NCBI GenBank assembly: GCA_902793635.1
Contig: CADBEA010000027.1
Span: 1-35,883 of the forward strand
Direction of reading: 5' to 3'
Source of the DNA: an uncultured Erysipelotrichaceae bacterium
Lineage (GTDB): Bacteria; Bacillota_I; Bacilli_A; Erysipelotrichales; Erysipelotrichaceae
DNA: 35,883 nucleotides
Below, in pieces: positions 1 through 6,787 of this stretch; position 1 is the first letter of the stretch; each line of letters begins with the position of its first letter. Made by a program: the position numbers and the translations under genes. The notes beneath the pieces were generated by a model. That model ran no database searches. It had not been told where the DNA came from and saw only the letters and a list, made by a program, of their open reading frames with translations.

Positions 1-1
1 C

Positions 2-244
2 CTGGTCAACATGCAGACGAATATTGCAAAAGACACAATTGAATCCGTGAAAGAAACTTTCGGAAAGCATATAAAAGTATATGAATCGTATATCCCGATC
101 GCCACGAAGGTTTCCGAATCCGCTATCCATGGGAAATCCATCTATGATTTTTCTTCTGATTCCAAAGCTTCGCTGGCTTATGAGGAGTTCACAAAAGAAT
201 TCCTGAAAGATCATCGTGAGAAGAAAAAAGACCTGGAAAGATGA
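2..244 (+). CDS. parA: ParA-family partition ATPase, C-terminal end (5' cut by window edge)
   Basis: Open reading continues to the left edge, so only the last ~80 residues are present. The segment with IPIATKVSESAIHGKSI followed by a Ser/Lys-rich stretch and AYEEFTKEFL matches the C-terminal end of ParA/Soj ATPases, where a conserved Ile-Pro and a GKSI motif precede the last helix. The Walker motifs would lie outside the window. ParA ATPases act with ParB to segregate plasmids and integrative elements. The stop lies 8 nt before the parB start, with GAGGTG between them, so the two form a partition operon. Assigned from the C-terminal signature and the adjacent parB. Confidence 0.75.
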   Translation: MVNMQTNIAKDTIESVKETFGKHIKVYESYIPIATKVSESAIHGKSIYDFSSDSKASLAYEEFTKEFLKDHREKKKDLER

Positions 245-252
245 GGTGAACC

Positions 253-1307
253 ATGGCAAACAAGTTGAACCTTCCCAGTTACGAGAGCCTTCTCCAGTCC
301 GGAGAACAGGCCAGAGATAACGGCGCAGAGAAAGTAATTACCATTCCTATAGATCAGATCAGAGACTTTGAAGGTCATCCCTTCCACGTCTCTCTTGATC
401 AGGACATGCTGAAGCTCATTGACTTCATTCAGGAAAACGGACAGATGGTTCCGGTATTTGTTAGGCCATCAAAAGATAGTAACGGCTATGAGATGATCGC
501 TGGACACCGCCGCAAGTTCGCATTCCAGCAACTTGGAATGACTGAGATTCAGGCAATCGTCCGTGATCTGGATGATGATCAGGCAACGATCCTTATGGTC
601 GATTCCAATGTTCAAAGAGAGAATATCCTACCAACAGAACGCGGTTATGCATATAGGATGCGAATCGAGGCAATGAAGCATCAAGGAAGCTGAAGACAAT
701 GGGATCGTTAATGAGCTGGAAGACGTTCTGGACTATGTCAGCAACGAAAACAAGACAAATCAGAAATACTACGTCACTGGCATCAATTGTAATCCAGACA
801 AAGCAGCCCAGGAGTTTGAAGAGACAAAGAACGGATGGGAAAAGACTGACGGTGTTCTTGCCTTCCATGCCATCCAATCCTTTAAGCCCGGTGAGATCGA
901 TGCTGCCATGACACATAAGATTGACATATCTAATTGAACCGATTCAGCAGATGATTGATGGGACTCATGAATACAACATGAGAATGGCCTTCAATCCGGC
1001 TACAGAAATTAGTTTTCTCTCGGAAGAAGAACAAGGCCTGTTATACCAATCCATGCTGGAAATGCAGGCAACACCGACTCTCCAGCAAGCCCAACAGCTC
1101 AAGAAACGCAGCCAGGAAGGAAAACTGGATGAGAGCTTTATTGACGGCATTCTGGCAAGCGAAAAGCCAAACCAGAAAGAGAAACTGAGTTTCAAGAATG
1201 AGGAAATCGATTATTTCTTTCCAAGGAGTTACACACCGAAGCAGAAGAAAGATGTCATCATCAAACTGCTAAGTGCCTGGAACAAAAAGCGTGAGGTGGA
1301 ACGGTAG
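253..1307 (+). pseudogene. parB: parB, interrupted: middle replaced by a relaxase fragment
   Basis: The first part (253 to about 687) encodes a ParB/RepB/Spo0J N-terminal domain, including the GHRRKFAFQQLG box and the NVQRENILPTERGYAYRMR segment. It then runs into TGA at 691. ParB sequence resumes at about 918-921 (RLTYLIEPIQQMIDG) and continues to the end (PNQKEK, YFFPRSYTPKQ, LLSAWNKKR). The expected DNA-binding helix-turn-helix between these halves is absent, and a ~230-bp piece of a mobilization relaxase stands there in another frame. The N-terminal fragment has its own RBS (GAGGTG) and may still be translated, but it would lack the helix-turn-helix. I read this as a recombination-damaged gene. 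An assembly chimera is the alternative. Confidence 0.8.
680..917 (+). pseudogene. Relaxase (MobA/VirD2-like) internal fragment inside parB
   Basis: In frame 680, a different frame from parB, about 78 codons read through ending at TAA 915-917 or nearby. They contain YYVTGINCNPDKAAQEF and, further on, AFHAIQSFKPGEI. These match the N-terminal nuclease region of Firmicutes MobA/relaxase proteins, where a VSG/VTG-x-NC segment and an FxxxQSFKPGE segment are typical. Neither the start of the relaxase nor the HxH metal site is present. It has no start codon or ribosome site of its own and is flanked on both sides by parB sequence, so it is a non-functional insert. Confidence 0.65.
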
Positions 1308-1490
1308 TCAAAAACAAATCGTTTGCACTTCAGGAAACCGGTTCTTCCCCCTAAAACCCCCTTTTCACCAACCGAAAGAAATATTCACTGTTTAGCTATT
1401 AGTCTAGTTACTTAGATTTACATGTTAGTAGCAAATATAGCAGTAGAAATAAACTCTAAGTAAGAATATACAGAAACGGAGTTACAGAGT

Positions 1491-2174
1491 ATGAAGACAA
1501 TCAGAATTGCTACAGTAGTGGCAGTCCTCTTCTGCATGACCGGATGTACGGCAACACAGGCTATGCAGGAAACACCGTCACCTACATTTTCTTCGGCTGG
1601 TAAAGAAGTCATCTCAGTCACGAAGAAAGCTACAGAGACGATTCAGAAAGAAGCAGACAAAGCTGCCGGTAAGCTTCATCAGGAAGAAAACAGTCCGGAT
1701 GATCCAAAAACCGAAAAGAAACCACAGGACAATAGTAATTCAGGTACTGCAACATCCAGGTCTTCCGGACAGCAGGAAGTGCCAACAGCAACCCCTGTTC
1801 CTCAGCAAACCACAGTACCTGATCCAACTCCTGCACCTACTCCAGAGCCGGAGCCAGAGCCAGTCTATGAAGAACCTGTTTATCAGGAACCGGAGCCAAC
1901 ACCTGCTCCTGCCCCTGCTCCATCTCCCCAGGCATGTCCTGGAGGAAAGAATCCGGATCTGGCATGTGATGTCGTACTGGACAGCAATTATTATCGAGAA
2001 ACCTTCGGCAGCTATAACGAAGCCATGGCCAGAGGCCAGTACTACATGGATGAGGTCATGCATATCGGTGATATCGAAATCACCAGCTATTCCGTACAGG
2101 AGGTATATCGGAATGATCATTCCATTGCCTACTACGGCTTAAATCTTTGGTCCAGCGGATCTTTGATCCAATGA
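1491..2174 (+). CDS. Proline-rich surface lipoprotein
   Basis: A 227-residue protein with an N-terminal hydrophobic segment ending in the lipobox MTGC (Cys about residue 19), so it should be lipidated and anchored outside the membrane. Residues ~40-95 are charged and Gln/Ser-rich. Residues ~95-150 are a low-complexity stalk of Pro, Glu, Ala and Thr with repeated PEPEPEPVYEEPVYQ-like units. The last ~75 residues form a compact domain with two Cys (ACPGG, DLACDV) and no family I recognise. GGAG lies upstream of the ATG. A terminator follows at once, so it is a single-gene unit. Its place beside parA/parB suggests a surface protein carried by the mobile element, but the function is unknown. Confidence 0.75.
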   Translation: MKTIRIATVVAVLFCMTGCTATQAMQETPSPTFSSAGKEVISVTKKATETIQKEADKAAGKLHQEENSPDDPKTEKKPQDNSNSGTATSRSSGQQEVPTATPVPQQTTVPDPTPAPTPEPEPEPVYEEPVYQEPEPTPAPAPAPSPQACPGGKNPDLACDVVLDSNYYRETFGSYNEAMARGQYYMDEVMHIGDIEITSYSVQEVYRNDHSIAYYGLNLWSSGSLIQ

Positions 2175-2183
2175 CCATATAAC

Positions 2184-2205
2184 GGGAACTTCGGTTCCCT
2201 TTTTT
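2184..2205 (+). terminator. Intrinsic terminator after the lipoprotein gene
   Basis: GGGAAC and GTTCCC form a perfect 6-bp stem around a TTCG tetraloop and are followed by six T. It begins 10 nt after the lipoprotein stop codon. Confidence 0.9.
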
Positions 2206-2227
2206 CATGAAGGGAAGAGAGGAAAAC

Positions 2228-2458
2228 ATGATTAGAAAGCTTTTTAGAACTTTACTCACCTTGCTGATCGCAGTCTCTTCTTTCTCCGGCATGGGCAGTC
2301 ATACTGTTCACGCTGAAGAGAATGAAGAGATTCCTTACAGTGAGGACCCAATCGACACGGTGACCGAACTTGGTCCGCTTTATGAAGTATTCCCACAGAC
2401 CAAACCAAAAGAGATTAAACCTGGAAATGAGATGCTCAAACAGGATGAAGACATTTAA
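2228..2458 (+). CDS. Small secreted protein (76 aa), unknown function
   Basis: Start chosen at 2228 because AGAGG lies just upstream of this ATG. An upstream in-frame ATG at 2207 has no ribosome site and overlaps the terminator tail. Residues 1-27 form a signal peptide: MIRKLFR, a hydrophobic core, then a probable cleavage after HAE or VHA. The mature ~50 residues are acidic and Pro-rich (PYSEDPIDTVTELGPLYEVF) with no Cys and no recognised domain. It ends 22 nt before a strong terminator. It follows the lipoprotein and may belong to the same mobile-element remnant. Confidence 0.65.
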   Translation: MIRKLFRTLLTLLIAVSSFSGMGSHTVHAEENEEIPYSEDPIDTVTELGPLYEVFPQTKPKEIKPGNEMLKQDEDI

Positions 2459-2480
2459 AATCAAAGCATACATAAGCGAA

Positions 2481-2510
2481 AGAAGATTCCAACCACAGGA
2501 ATCTTCTTTT
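2481..2510 (+). terminator. Intrinsic terminator after the small secreted protein
   Basis: AGAAGATTCC (2481-2490) pairs with GGAATCTTCT (2498-2507) across a 7-nt loop, then a run of T. It separates the element remnant from the first repeat module. Confidence 0.9.
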
Positions 2511-2527
2511 GCTTACTAGTCATGCGG

Positions 2528-2547
2528 TATAATACTTCCAAGGAGGT
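2528..2547 (+). promoter_or_regulatory. Promoter -10 and SD of repeat-module copy 1
   Basis: TATAAT at 2528-2533 is followed at 2540-2547 by AAGGAGGT. A start about 7 nt after the -10 would fall almost on the Shine-Dalgarno, so the leader is very short. The same TATAAT/AAGGAGGT spacing recurs before copy 2, and a slightly diverged form before copy 3. No clear -35 box is visible in any copy. Confidence 0.6.
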
Positions 2548-2652
2548 ACTACATGAACGGTAAATACCAGCCCGGACAGAGAGTCTTTCTGACTGGAGGA
2601 AACAAGAATCTGATAAAGGAAGCGACCGTTCTGAAGTACACTGGAGATTCCT

Positions 2653-3588
2653 ATGATCAATGAACTGTTTACTGCCATCACTCCGGAAGAAGCAGCGACG
2701 TTTTCCCATAGAAAACCGTTTCTTCCTTATCAGCCGAACCCCGTCATTTCCAAACTTCCGAAAAACGGAACCCTGCAGCCGATTGAACCTTTGAAGGTCT
2801 TTGATAATGTTTACTGGATGGGGTCACGGGCTGTCGGTGTTCTTGTAATCGATACCGGCGAAGGCTTTGTCATGATCGACAGCGGCAGCAATGACACAGA
2901 AGCCGCGCACATTGCCGGAAGCTTTGCCCGGATGGATCTGAATGCCGCGGATATTCGACTCATCGTCATCAGTCATGAGCATTTTGACCATTACGGAGGA
3001 GTGCCTTATTTCCTTAGAGAAGTTTGCCCGGATGCCATGGTTGCCATAAGCCGCACTGGCTGGAATCTGTTACAGACAGTTCCCACAGAATTCGCATTCA
3101 CCCAACCGCGGCCGCAGAAAGCCGATATCCTGATGGACGACGGTCTATGCATGAAAGTCGGAAATACAAGACTGCTGTGCATTTCCACACCCGGACACAG
3201 TGCCGGATGCATGTCCTTCATATTCAATTCTTCGTTTCACGGCGAGGATCTTTCTGTCGGTGTGATGGGCGGCTCGGCAGTCTGGCCGAATTTCCCGGAA
3301 GCCCGTCTCTACGAGAATTCGATCGAGTATTTCAAGCTTTATACCGATTCTGCCGGATGCAATGCATTTTCCGCTGTTCACCAGAACGAAGCAGAACTTA
3401 ACAAAGTCAGAGATCACTGGAACAAGGGAACAGAGCATCCCTGGGTATGCCGGAAGGAAGAATTTGACAGTGCCTGTCTGCAGGAATTCCGCAACAAGGC
3501 ACAGAATACGATATACAGCGGCAGAATGCAGCCGTATATGATGCCGAACGGCACTGAGGAAGGAAGTCCCCTGCCGCCAAGAAAGTAA
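2653..3588 (+). CDS. Metallo-beta-lactamase-fold hydrolase, B3-like
   Basis: A 311-residue cytoplasmic-looking protein without a signal peptide. It carries the zinc motif SHEHFDH (H108, H110, D112, H113) and STPGHSAG (H182), and the stretch FDNVYWMGSRAVGVLVIDTGEGF resembles the opening of subclass B3 beta-lactamases and their relatives. A later His for the second zinc is likely in AVHQNEAE. True B3 enzymes are exported, so without a leader it may act on another substrate such as a lactone or thioester. The ATG sits 6 nt after GGAG, and that GGAG is part of the interrupted repeat gene. The gene lies wholly inside repeat copy 1 and ends at a hairpin, so it looks like a recent cargo insertion. 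Confidence 0.8.
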   Translation: MINELFTAITPEEAATFSHRKPFLPYQPNPVISKLPKNGTLQPIEPLKVFDNVYWMGSRAVGVLVIDTGEGFVMIDSGSNDTEAAHIAGSFARMDLNAADIRLIVISHEHFDHYGGVPYFLREVCPDAMVAISRTGWNLLQTVPTEFAFTQPRPQKADILMDDGLCMKVGNTRLLCISTPGHSAGCMSFIFNSSFHGEDLSVGVMGGSAVWPNFPEARLYENSIEYFKLYTDSAGCNAFSAVHQNEAELNKVRDHWNKGTEHPWVCRKEEFDSACLQEFRNKAQNTIYSGRMQPYMMPNGTEEGSPLPPRK

Positions 3589-3593
3589 CTTAC

Positions 3594-3611
3594 GGAAAGG
3601 GTATCCTTTCC
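3594..3611 (+). terminator. Hairpin after the MBL gene
   Basis: GGAAAGG and CCTTTCC form a perfect 7-bp stem with a GTAT loop 5 nt after the MBL stop codon. No T-tract follows, so termination may be weak and transcription could continue into the next genes. Confidence 0.55.
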
Positions 3612-3752
3612 GGATCATAATGCATACACAACTGGAGACAAGGTTTCTATACGATCCGCTTTGAAAACGGTGGTGGTGTCAAAGTGAGAGAGTCCAGGAT
3701 CTACTCTTCCCGGGAAGAAGCAGAGGCAGCGATCATGAACAGAAAGAAATAA

Positions 3753-3905
3753 ACAAATCGGAGCTTACTTTATGAAGAATATAGTATTTGTCATTCTGAA
3801 CAACTTAAGGAAATAAGAAAGTCTGGCCAAATTTCGATGCAGGAGCTTCTAAACAAATTAGATGCAGCTCTGGTAAATAAGTTGAAGAATAAGATGGATT
3901 TTTAG
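3753..3905 (+). pseudogene. C-terminal fragment of an unidentified gene
   Basis: Directly after repeat copy 1, one frame stays open from 3753 to TAG 3903-3905. It reads as an amphipathic, Lys-rich tail containing EQLKEIRKSGQ and MQELLNKLDAAL. There is no start codon with a ribosome site, so it looks like the end of a deleted gene. It separates the ACAAATCG motif after the repeat from a GGATTTGACGAGG motif that is adjacent to such a motif in copy 2. I do not recognise the family. Confidence 0.35.
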
Positions 3906-3933
3906 GATAAATTCGGATTTGACGAGGTGGATC

Positions 3934-4308
3934 GTGAATAACAAAGAAATAGTTAAATACTTTTATGAGGATGTGGTTTCAAAAAACCTGATTGACGAGG
4001 CTGCGCATTTTCTGTCAGCAGAGGATGTGGAAGAAATGTGTCAACATCTTATAGCTGTCCGAAATACATATCCTGATTACACAATGAGTATCACCCGACA
4101 ATTTGAAGATGGCGAATATGTTGTTTCAGAGTTTGTCATGCGAGGCACTCATAGTGGTGAGTTTTTAGGAATAACGCCAACCAATAAGACCATAGAAATC
4201 AAAGGTGTAAATATAGATAAAATAGTAGATGGAAAAATCACCGAACATAGCGGAGTGGCAAACACTTTTGAAGCCTTTTGGGAAAATGGTTTGATTAAGT
4301 CAGTATGA
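3934..4308 (+). CDS. SnoaL-like/NTF2-fold protein
   Basis: A 124-residue protein starting at GTG 3934, preceded by GAGGTG. An in-frame TTG at 3919 is possible but lacks a ribosome site. The pattern of an N-terminal helix (EIVKYFYEDVVS), a YPDYTMSITRQFEDGEYVVSEF strand pair, RGTHSGEFLGI and the closing GKITEHSGVANTFEAFWENGLI is that of the SnoaL/polyketide-cyclase branch of the NTF2-like fold (ester cyclase-like). These bind or isomerise small hydrophobic molecules, and the substrate cannot be read here. Its stop overlaps the next start (ATGA), so the two are co-translated. Confidence 0.75.
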   Translation: MNNKEIVKYFYEDVVSKNLIDEAAHFLSAEDVEEMCQHLIAVRNTYPDYTMSITRQFEDGEYVVSEFVMRGTHSGEFLGITPTNKTIEIKGVNIDKIVDGKITEHSGVANTFEAFWENGLIKSV

Positions 4309-4613
4309 CAAATATTGCGTATCTTGTTGTTCTGAATTTGAATATCTATACGGACCGGGCAATGATGCCCACCGGAGAGGTACGGGAATGGCATCGCAGC
4401 CCGATAACAAGACTAAGTATTGCAGATCAGTCCTTCCTGATATATCTGCAAATTGTTCTTGCCGCTGTCAGTGTTATAACAAGTGTCCTGTTTCTGTTTG
4501 GAGTTCGCAACAGAATGATCAGAATAATACAGTTGGTCAGCGTAATAGGATCTACGATCGTATTTATTATCATCATGATTGTAACCTCTGATTCTCATGC
4601 TAAGTATGCATGA
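4305..4613 (+). CDS. Small membrane protein, two to three TM segments
   Basis: A 102-residue protein whose ATG overlaps the stop of the SnoaL-like gene by 4 nt, indicating translational coupling. It has hydrophobic stretches at about residues 3-14, 42-66 (FLIYLQIVLAAVSVITSVLF) and 74-93 (IRIIQLVSVIGSTIVFIIIM), separated by charged residues (RNRMIR). No conserved catalytic motif is visible and I do not recognise the family. A terminator follows 40 nt after the stop. Confidence 0.55.
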   Translation: MTNIAYLVVLNLNIYTDRAMMPTGEVREWHRSPITRLSIADQSFLIYLQIVLAAVSVITSVLFLFGVRNRMIRIIQLVSVIGSTIVFIIIMIVTSDSHAKYA

Positions 4614-4654
4614 GGTGGACAATTACAAATTCCAGTTTCGTCGCTGACGCATCC

Positions 4655-4680
4655 AAGGCTCTTATCCAAGAGCCTTTTCT
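4655..4680 (+). terminator. Terminator opening repeat-module copy 2
   Basis: AAGGCTCTT (4655-4663) pairs with AAGAGCCTT (4668-4676) around ATCC, followed by TTCT. The same hairpin and following bases recur before copy 3 (6685) and in diverged form before the copy 5 remnant (21003), so the terminator is part of the repeated module. Confidence 0.85.
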
Positions 4681-4694
4681 CTTCCCGAATTACA

Positions 4695-4750
4695 TACTGC
4701 AGACGGATACCGACGGTAACCTGCATGCAGTATAATATGTCCAAGGAGGT
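4695..4750 (+). promoter_or_regulatory. Inverted repeat, promoter and SD of module copy 2
   Basis: TACTGCAGACGGATACC (from 4695) pairs with GGTAACCTGCATGCAGTA (to about 4732) as an imperfect dyad that runs into TATAAT at 4731-4736. AAGGAGGT at 4743-4750 precedes the ATG at 4756. In copy 3 the outer arms read TACCGC/GCGGTA instead of TACTGC/GCAGTA, so both arms changed together. This supports a conserved operator or recombination site over chance symmetry. Confidence 0.65.
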
Positions 4751-4755
4751 ATCTC

Positions 4756-4959
4756 ATGAACGGTAAATACCAGCCCGGACAGAAAGTCTTTCTGACCGGA
4801 GGGAACAAGAACCTGATCAAGGAAGCTACCGCTCTGAAGTATACCGGAGGTTTCTACACGATCCGCTTCGAGAGCGGCGGTGGTATCAAAGTAAGAGAAT
4901 CCAGGATCTACCCTTCTCGAAAAGAAGCAGAAGCAGCGATCTTGAATAGAAAGAGATAA
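4756..4959 (+). CDS. SH3/KOW-like small protein of the repeat module (intact copy 2)
   Basis: A 67-residue basic protein beginning MNGKYQPGQKVFLTGGN and containing GGFYTIRFESGGGIKVRESRIYPSRKEAEAAI. The PGQKVFL start, alternating hydrophobic strands, Gly turns and a short C-terminal helix suggest a single SH3-like or KOW-like barrel, a fold often used to bind nucleic acid or ribosomal partners. The family name is not recognised. It is preceded by a strong SD and its own promoter and followed 27 nt later by the next gene. At least four other full, split or eroded copies lie in the window, so this is the reference copy of a multi-copy module. Confidence 0.75.
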   Translation: MNGKYQPGQKVFLTGGNKNLIKEATALKYTGGFYTIRFESGGGIKVRESRIYPSRKEAEAAILNRKR

Positions 4960-4975
4960 ACAAATCGATATTTGT
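4960..4975. repeat. ACAAAT...ATTTGT palindrome at module 3' border
   Basis: ACAAAT (4960-4965) and ATTTGT (4970-4975) flank CGAT right after the stop of module copy 2. Related half-sites follow copy 1 (ACAAATCGG at 3753, GGATTTGACGAGG near 3915) and copy 3 (ATCGGGATTTGTCGA near 6989). It may mark the edge of the mobile module. Confidence 0.45.
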
Positions 4976-4985
4976 GAGGTTAACT

Positions 4986-5969
4986 ATGGGATTCATATCT
5001 TTCAATGAAAACTACTATCGCAGAAAGCTGGAAGATTATGAGAATAAGATTCTTTCCGATGCAGAAATCTGTGAAGCAAAACAGCTCCTGAAAGTTCTGG
5101 ATGATCTGACCGATGAGGGATATACAAATCTGAATGACAGGATGGAAGCAGATTTCTCCTGCTTAACAAGGCTGAGAGCTGTTCTGCACCGATACGGGGA
5201 AGTCCCCTTCCCGATCGATCATGAAAAGTTGTCAGATACCTCTTACGGAAAGAATGAGTATGAACTTGAGGAAGTGCTTGAAAATCTGATTGAAGAAGCA
5301 AAAAAACACAGCAGTGTTTCCGCCAATCCGTTCCTTGAAGAAATATACAGGTACTGTGAATGGATCGGATATGAAGAAGATACTGCCTATGTTTTTCTGA
5401 TGCGGGATGCATTATTGCCGTATATATTCTTTCGCAGCAGAGGCAGAGACAATATCTGCCCCTTGCTGATCAGCCGCCGCTTTCTGGAAGACATCACGGA
5501 AACGGAATATGTGGATGATGATATACGCCTTCCTTTATACGAAGCACTGGAATCCGGTCATGTCCGGTTTGATGATTACTCTGCTTACTGCAGGGAGAGA
5601 ATACTTCCGGTTCTGAATGAATATCCGGAATTGAAAACCATTCTTCTCGATCTTCTGGGTTCGATCAAACAGAACAGGATCGTTGTGATTGAATCTGGCT
5701 ATATGGGAACCATTCCCATGATGCTGAAAGCTCTGGATGACAGAGTGGACTTCAGACTGTTCACGACAGCGCCTTTCCTGTATGAAACCTATCAGGGCAG
5801 AATATTCTGCCGAAAATATGAAGATATCCGCAGATTTGAAACATTATATTCGCAGGATCTCTTCATGCAGTATTCTTCGTATCGCAACGGGAAGTTCTAT
5901 GTGAATGTATCCGCAGAGGAATCGGTGAAGGAAAAAACAATTTCAGAAACAACAAGATTGATGAGGTGA
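4986..5969 (+). CDS. Uncharacterised protein, possible HAD-like/glycan-associated family
   Basis: A 327-residue soluble protein. Start set at ATG 4986 because GAGG stands 6 nt before it, rather than the upstream GTG at 4974. The N-terminal ~110 residues are helical and acidic. In the centre, AYVFLMRDALLPYIFF followed by PLLISRRFL resembles the FLxRDG...YLxxSRR pattern of HAD-like proteins found with surface-polysaccharide genes. Later, IVVIESGYMGTIPMML resembles their second motif (VDxGWxGT). The residues are only partly conserved, so the call is tentative. The stop is 6 nt from the Vat-like gene, so the two share a transcript, probably driven by the module promoter. Confidence 0.5.
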   Translation: MGFISFNENYYRRKLEDYENKILSDAEICEAKQLLKVLDDLTDEGYTNLNDRMEADFSCLTRLRAVLHRYGEVPFPIDHEKLSDTSYGKNEYELEEVLENLIEEAKKHSSVSANPFLEEIYRYCEWIGYEEDTAYVFLMRDALLPYIFFRSRGRDNICPLLISRRFLEDITETEYVDDDIRLPLYEALESGHVRFDDYSAYCRERILPVLNEYPELKTILLDLLGSIKQNRIVVIESGYMGTIPMMLKALDDRVDFRLFTTAPFLYETYQGRIFCRKYEDIRRFETLYSQDLFMQYSSYRNGKFYVNVSAEESVKEKTISETTRLMR

Positions 5970-5975
5970 CCAGAG

Positions 5976-6638
5976 ATGAAAAACGGAAAAAAACCAGACC
6001 CGGATGTGGTCCATCCGATTGCAGGATATGACAAGGAAATTTACGTCAAACCGACATTAAAGAATCCGAATATCATTGTCGGAGATTTTACTTACATTGC
6101 AGACTCAGAATTTGAGAGTCATGTGACAAGCTTTTACCCCTGGAGCAGAGACAAGCTGATCATCGGGAAGTTCTGTCAGATCGCAGCAGGTGTCGAGTTC
6201 GTGATGAATGATGCCAATCACCAGATGAATACTGTAACGACATTCCCGTTCTATACACTTGAAGGATGGGAAATGAACGCTCCCGATCCGTCCGAAATGC
6301 CGTTCAAGGGAGATACTGTGATCGGCAATGATGTGTGGATCGGGCAGAATGCCGTGATCCTTCCCGGTGTTCATATCGGAGACGGAGTCATCATCGGCGC
6401 GAACAGTATTGTCGGCAGTGATGTCGAACCTTATACGATCGTCGTCGGAAATCCCGCAAAACCTTTGCGGAAACGCTTTGATGATGAGTTGATCGATCTC
6501 CTGCTTCGTTTCAAATGGTGGGACAAGAGCATAGAAGAAATTAACCAGCTGATTCCCCTTCTGACCTGCAGTGAATTGGATAAGGTCAAAGATCGATTCT
6601 CCGTTGTTGTGGAAGATCAGGTCATCAATCATCGGTGA
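5976..6638 (+). CDS. Vat/XAT-family acetyltransferase (left-handed beta-helix)
   Basis: A 220-residue protein with RBS GAGGTG before the ATG. It aligns along its length with streptogramin A acetyltransferases: N-terminal PDPDVVHPIAGY, KPTLKNPNIIVGDFTY, DKLIIGKFCQIAAG, the catalytic-His segment NDANHQM (H82), then hexapeptide repeats (VIGNDVWIGQNAVILPGVHI, GDGVIIGANSIVG), NPAKPLRKRF and a final WW-containing helix. This family moves an acetyl group from acetyl-CoA to a hydroxyl on an antibiotic (streptogramin A, or chloramphenicol in the CatB branch). The hexapeptide core is complete, so the enzyme should be active. The substrate is inferred only. A terminator follows 47 nt downstream. Confidence 0.82.
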   Translation: MKNGKKPDPDVVHPIAGYDKEIYVKPTLKNPNIIVGDFTYIADSEFESHVTSFYPWSRDKLIIGKFCQIAAGVEFVMNDANHQMNTVTTFPFYTLEGWEMNAPDPSEMPFKGDTVIGNDVWIGQNAVILPGVHIGDGVIIGANSIVGSDVEPYTIVVGNPAKPLRKRFDDELIDLLLRFKWWDKSIEEINQLIPLLTCSELDKVKDRFSVVVEDQVINHR

Positions 6639-6684
6639 AAATACGTGCGATATCCGTGTGGGATCCGTGAAGCACACTACATAC

Positions 6685-6709
6685 AAGGCTCTTAATCCAG
6701 GAGCCTTTT
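6685..6709 (+). terminator. Terminator opening repeat-module copy 3
   Basis: AAGGCTC (6685-6691) pairs with GAGCCTT (6701-6707) and is followed by TTCTCTT. It matches the copy 2 terminator at 4655 in sequence and in its distance to the promoter. Confidence 0.8.
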
Positions 6710-6725
6710 CTCTTGCCAGATTACA

Positions 6726-6780
6726 TACCGCAGACAGATACCGATGATGATCTGCAGGCGGTATAATATTTTTTATGGAG
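6726..6780 (+). promoter_or_regulatory. Inverted repeat, promoter and SD of module copy 3
   Basis: TACCGCAGACAGAT (6726-6739) pairs with ATCTGCAGGCGGTA (ending 6763), overlapping TATAAT at 6762-6767. A ribosome site (TGGAGGTG) follows just before the ATG at 6788. Relative to copy 2 the arms have paired substitutions that keep the symmetry. Confidence 0.65.
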
Positions 6781-6787
6781 GTGTCTC

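Larger units (their letters stand above)
2553..3752 (+). pseudogene. SH3/KOW-like small gene, copy 1, split by an MBL-gene insertion
   Basis: The 5' part (2553-2647) is near-identical to the intact 67-residue gene at 4756-4959. It then runs into new sequence and stops at TGA 2661-2663 after 36 codons. The 3' part resumes near 3639 with the GFYTIRFE-equivalent codons and ends at TAA 3750-3752. Between them lies about 1 kb holding the MBL-fold gene. ACTGGAGA occurs at both junctions (2640-2647 and 3631-3638), like a target duplication. The truncated ORF overlaps the MBL start, so its strong promoter and ribosome site could drive and couple MBL translation. Confidence 0.8.

Noticed and set aside
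2653-3588. Calling the MBL-fold gene a beta-lactamase
   Set aside because: No signal peptide and the second zinc site is not certain; only the fold and B3 likeness are claimed.
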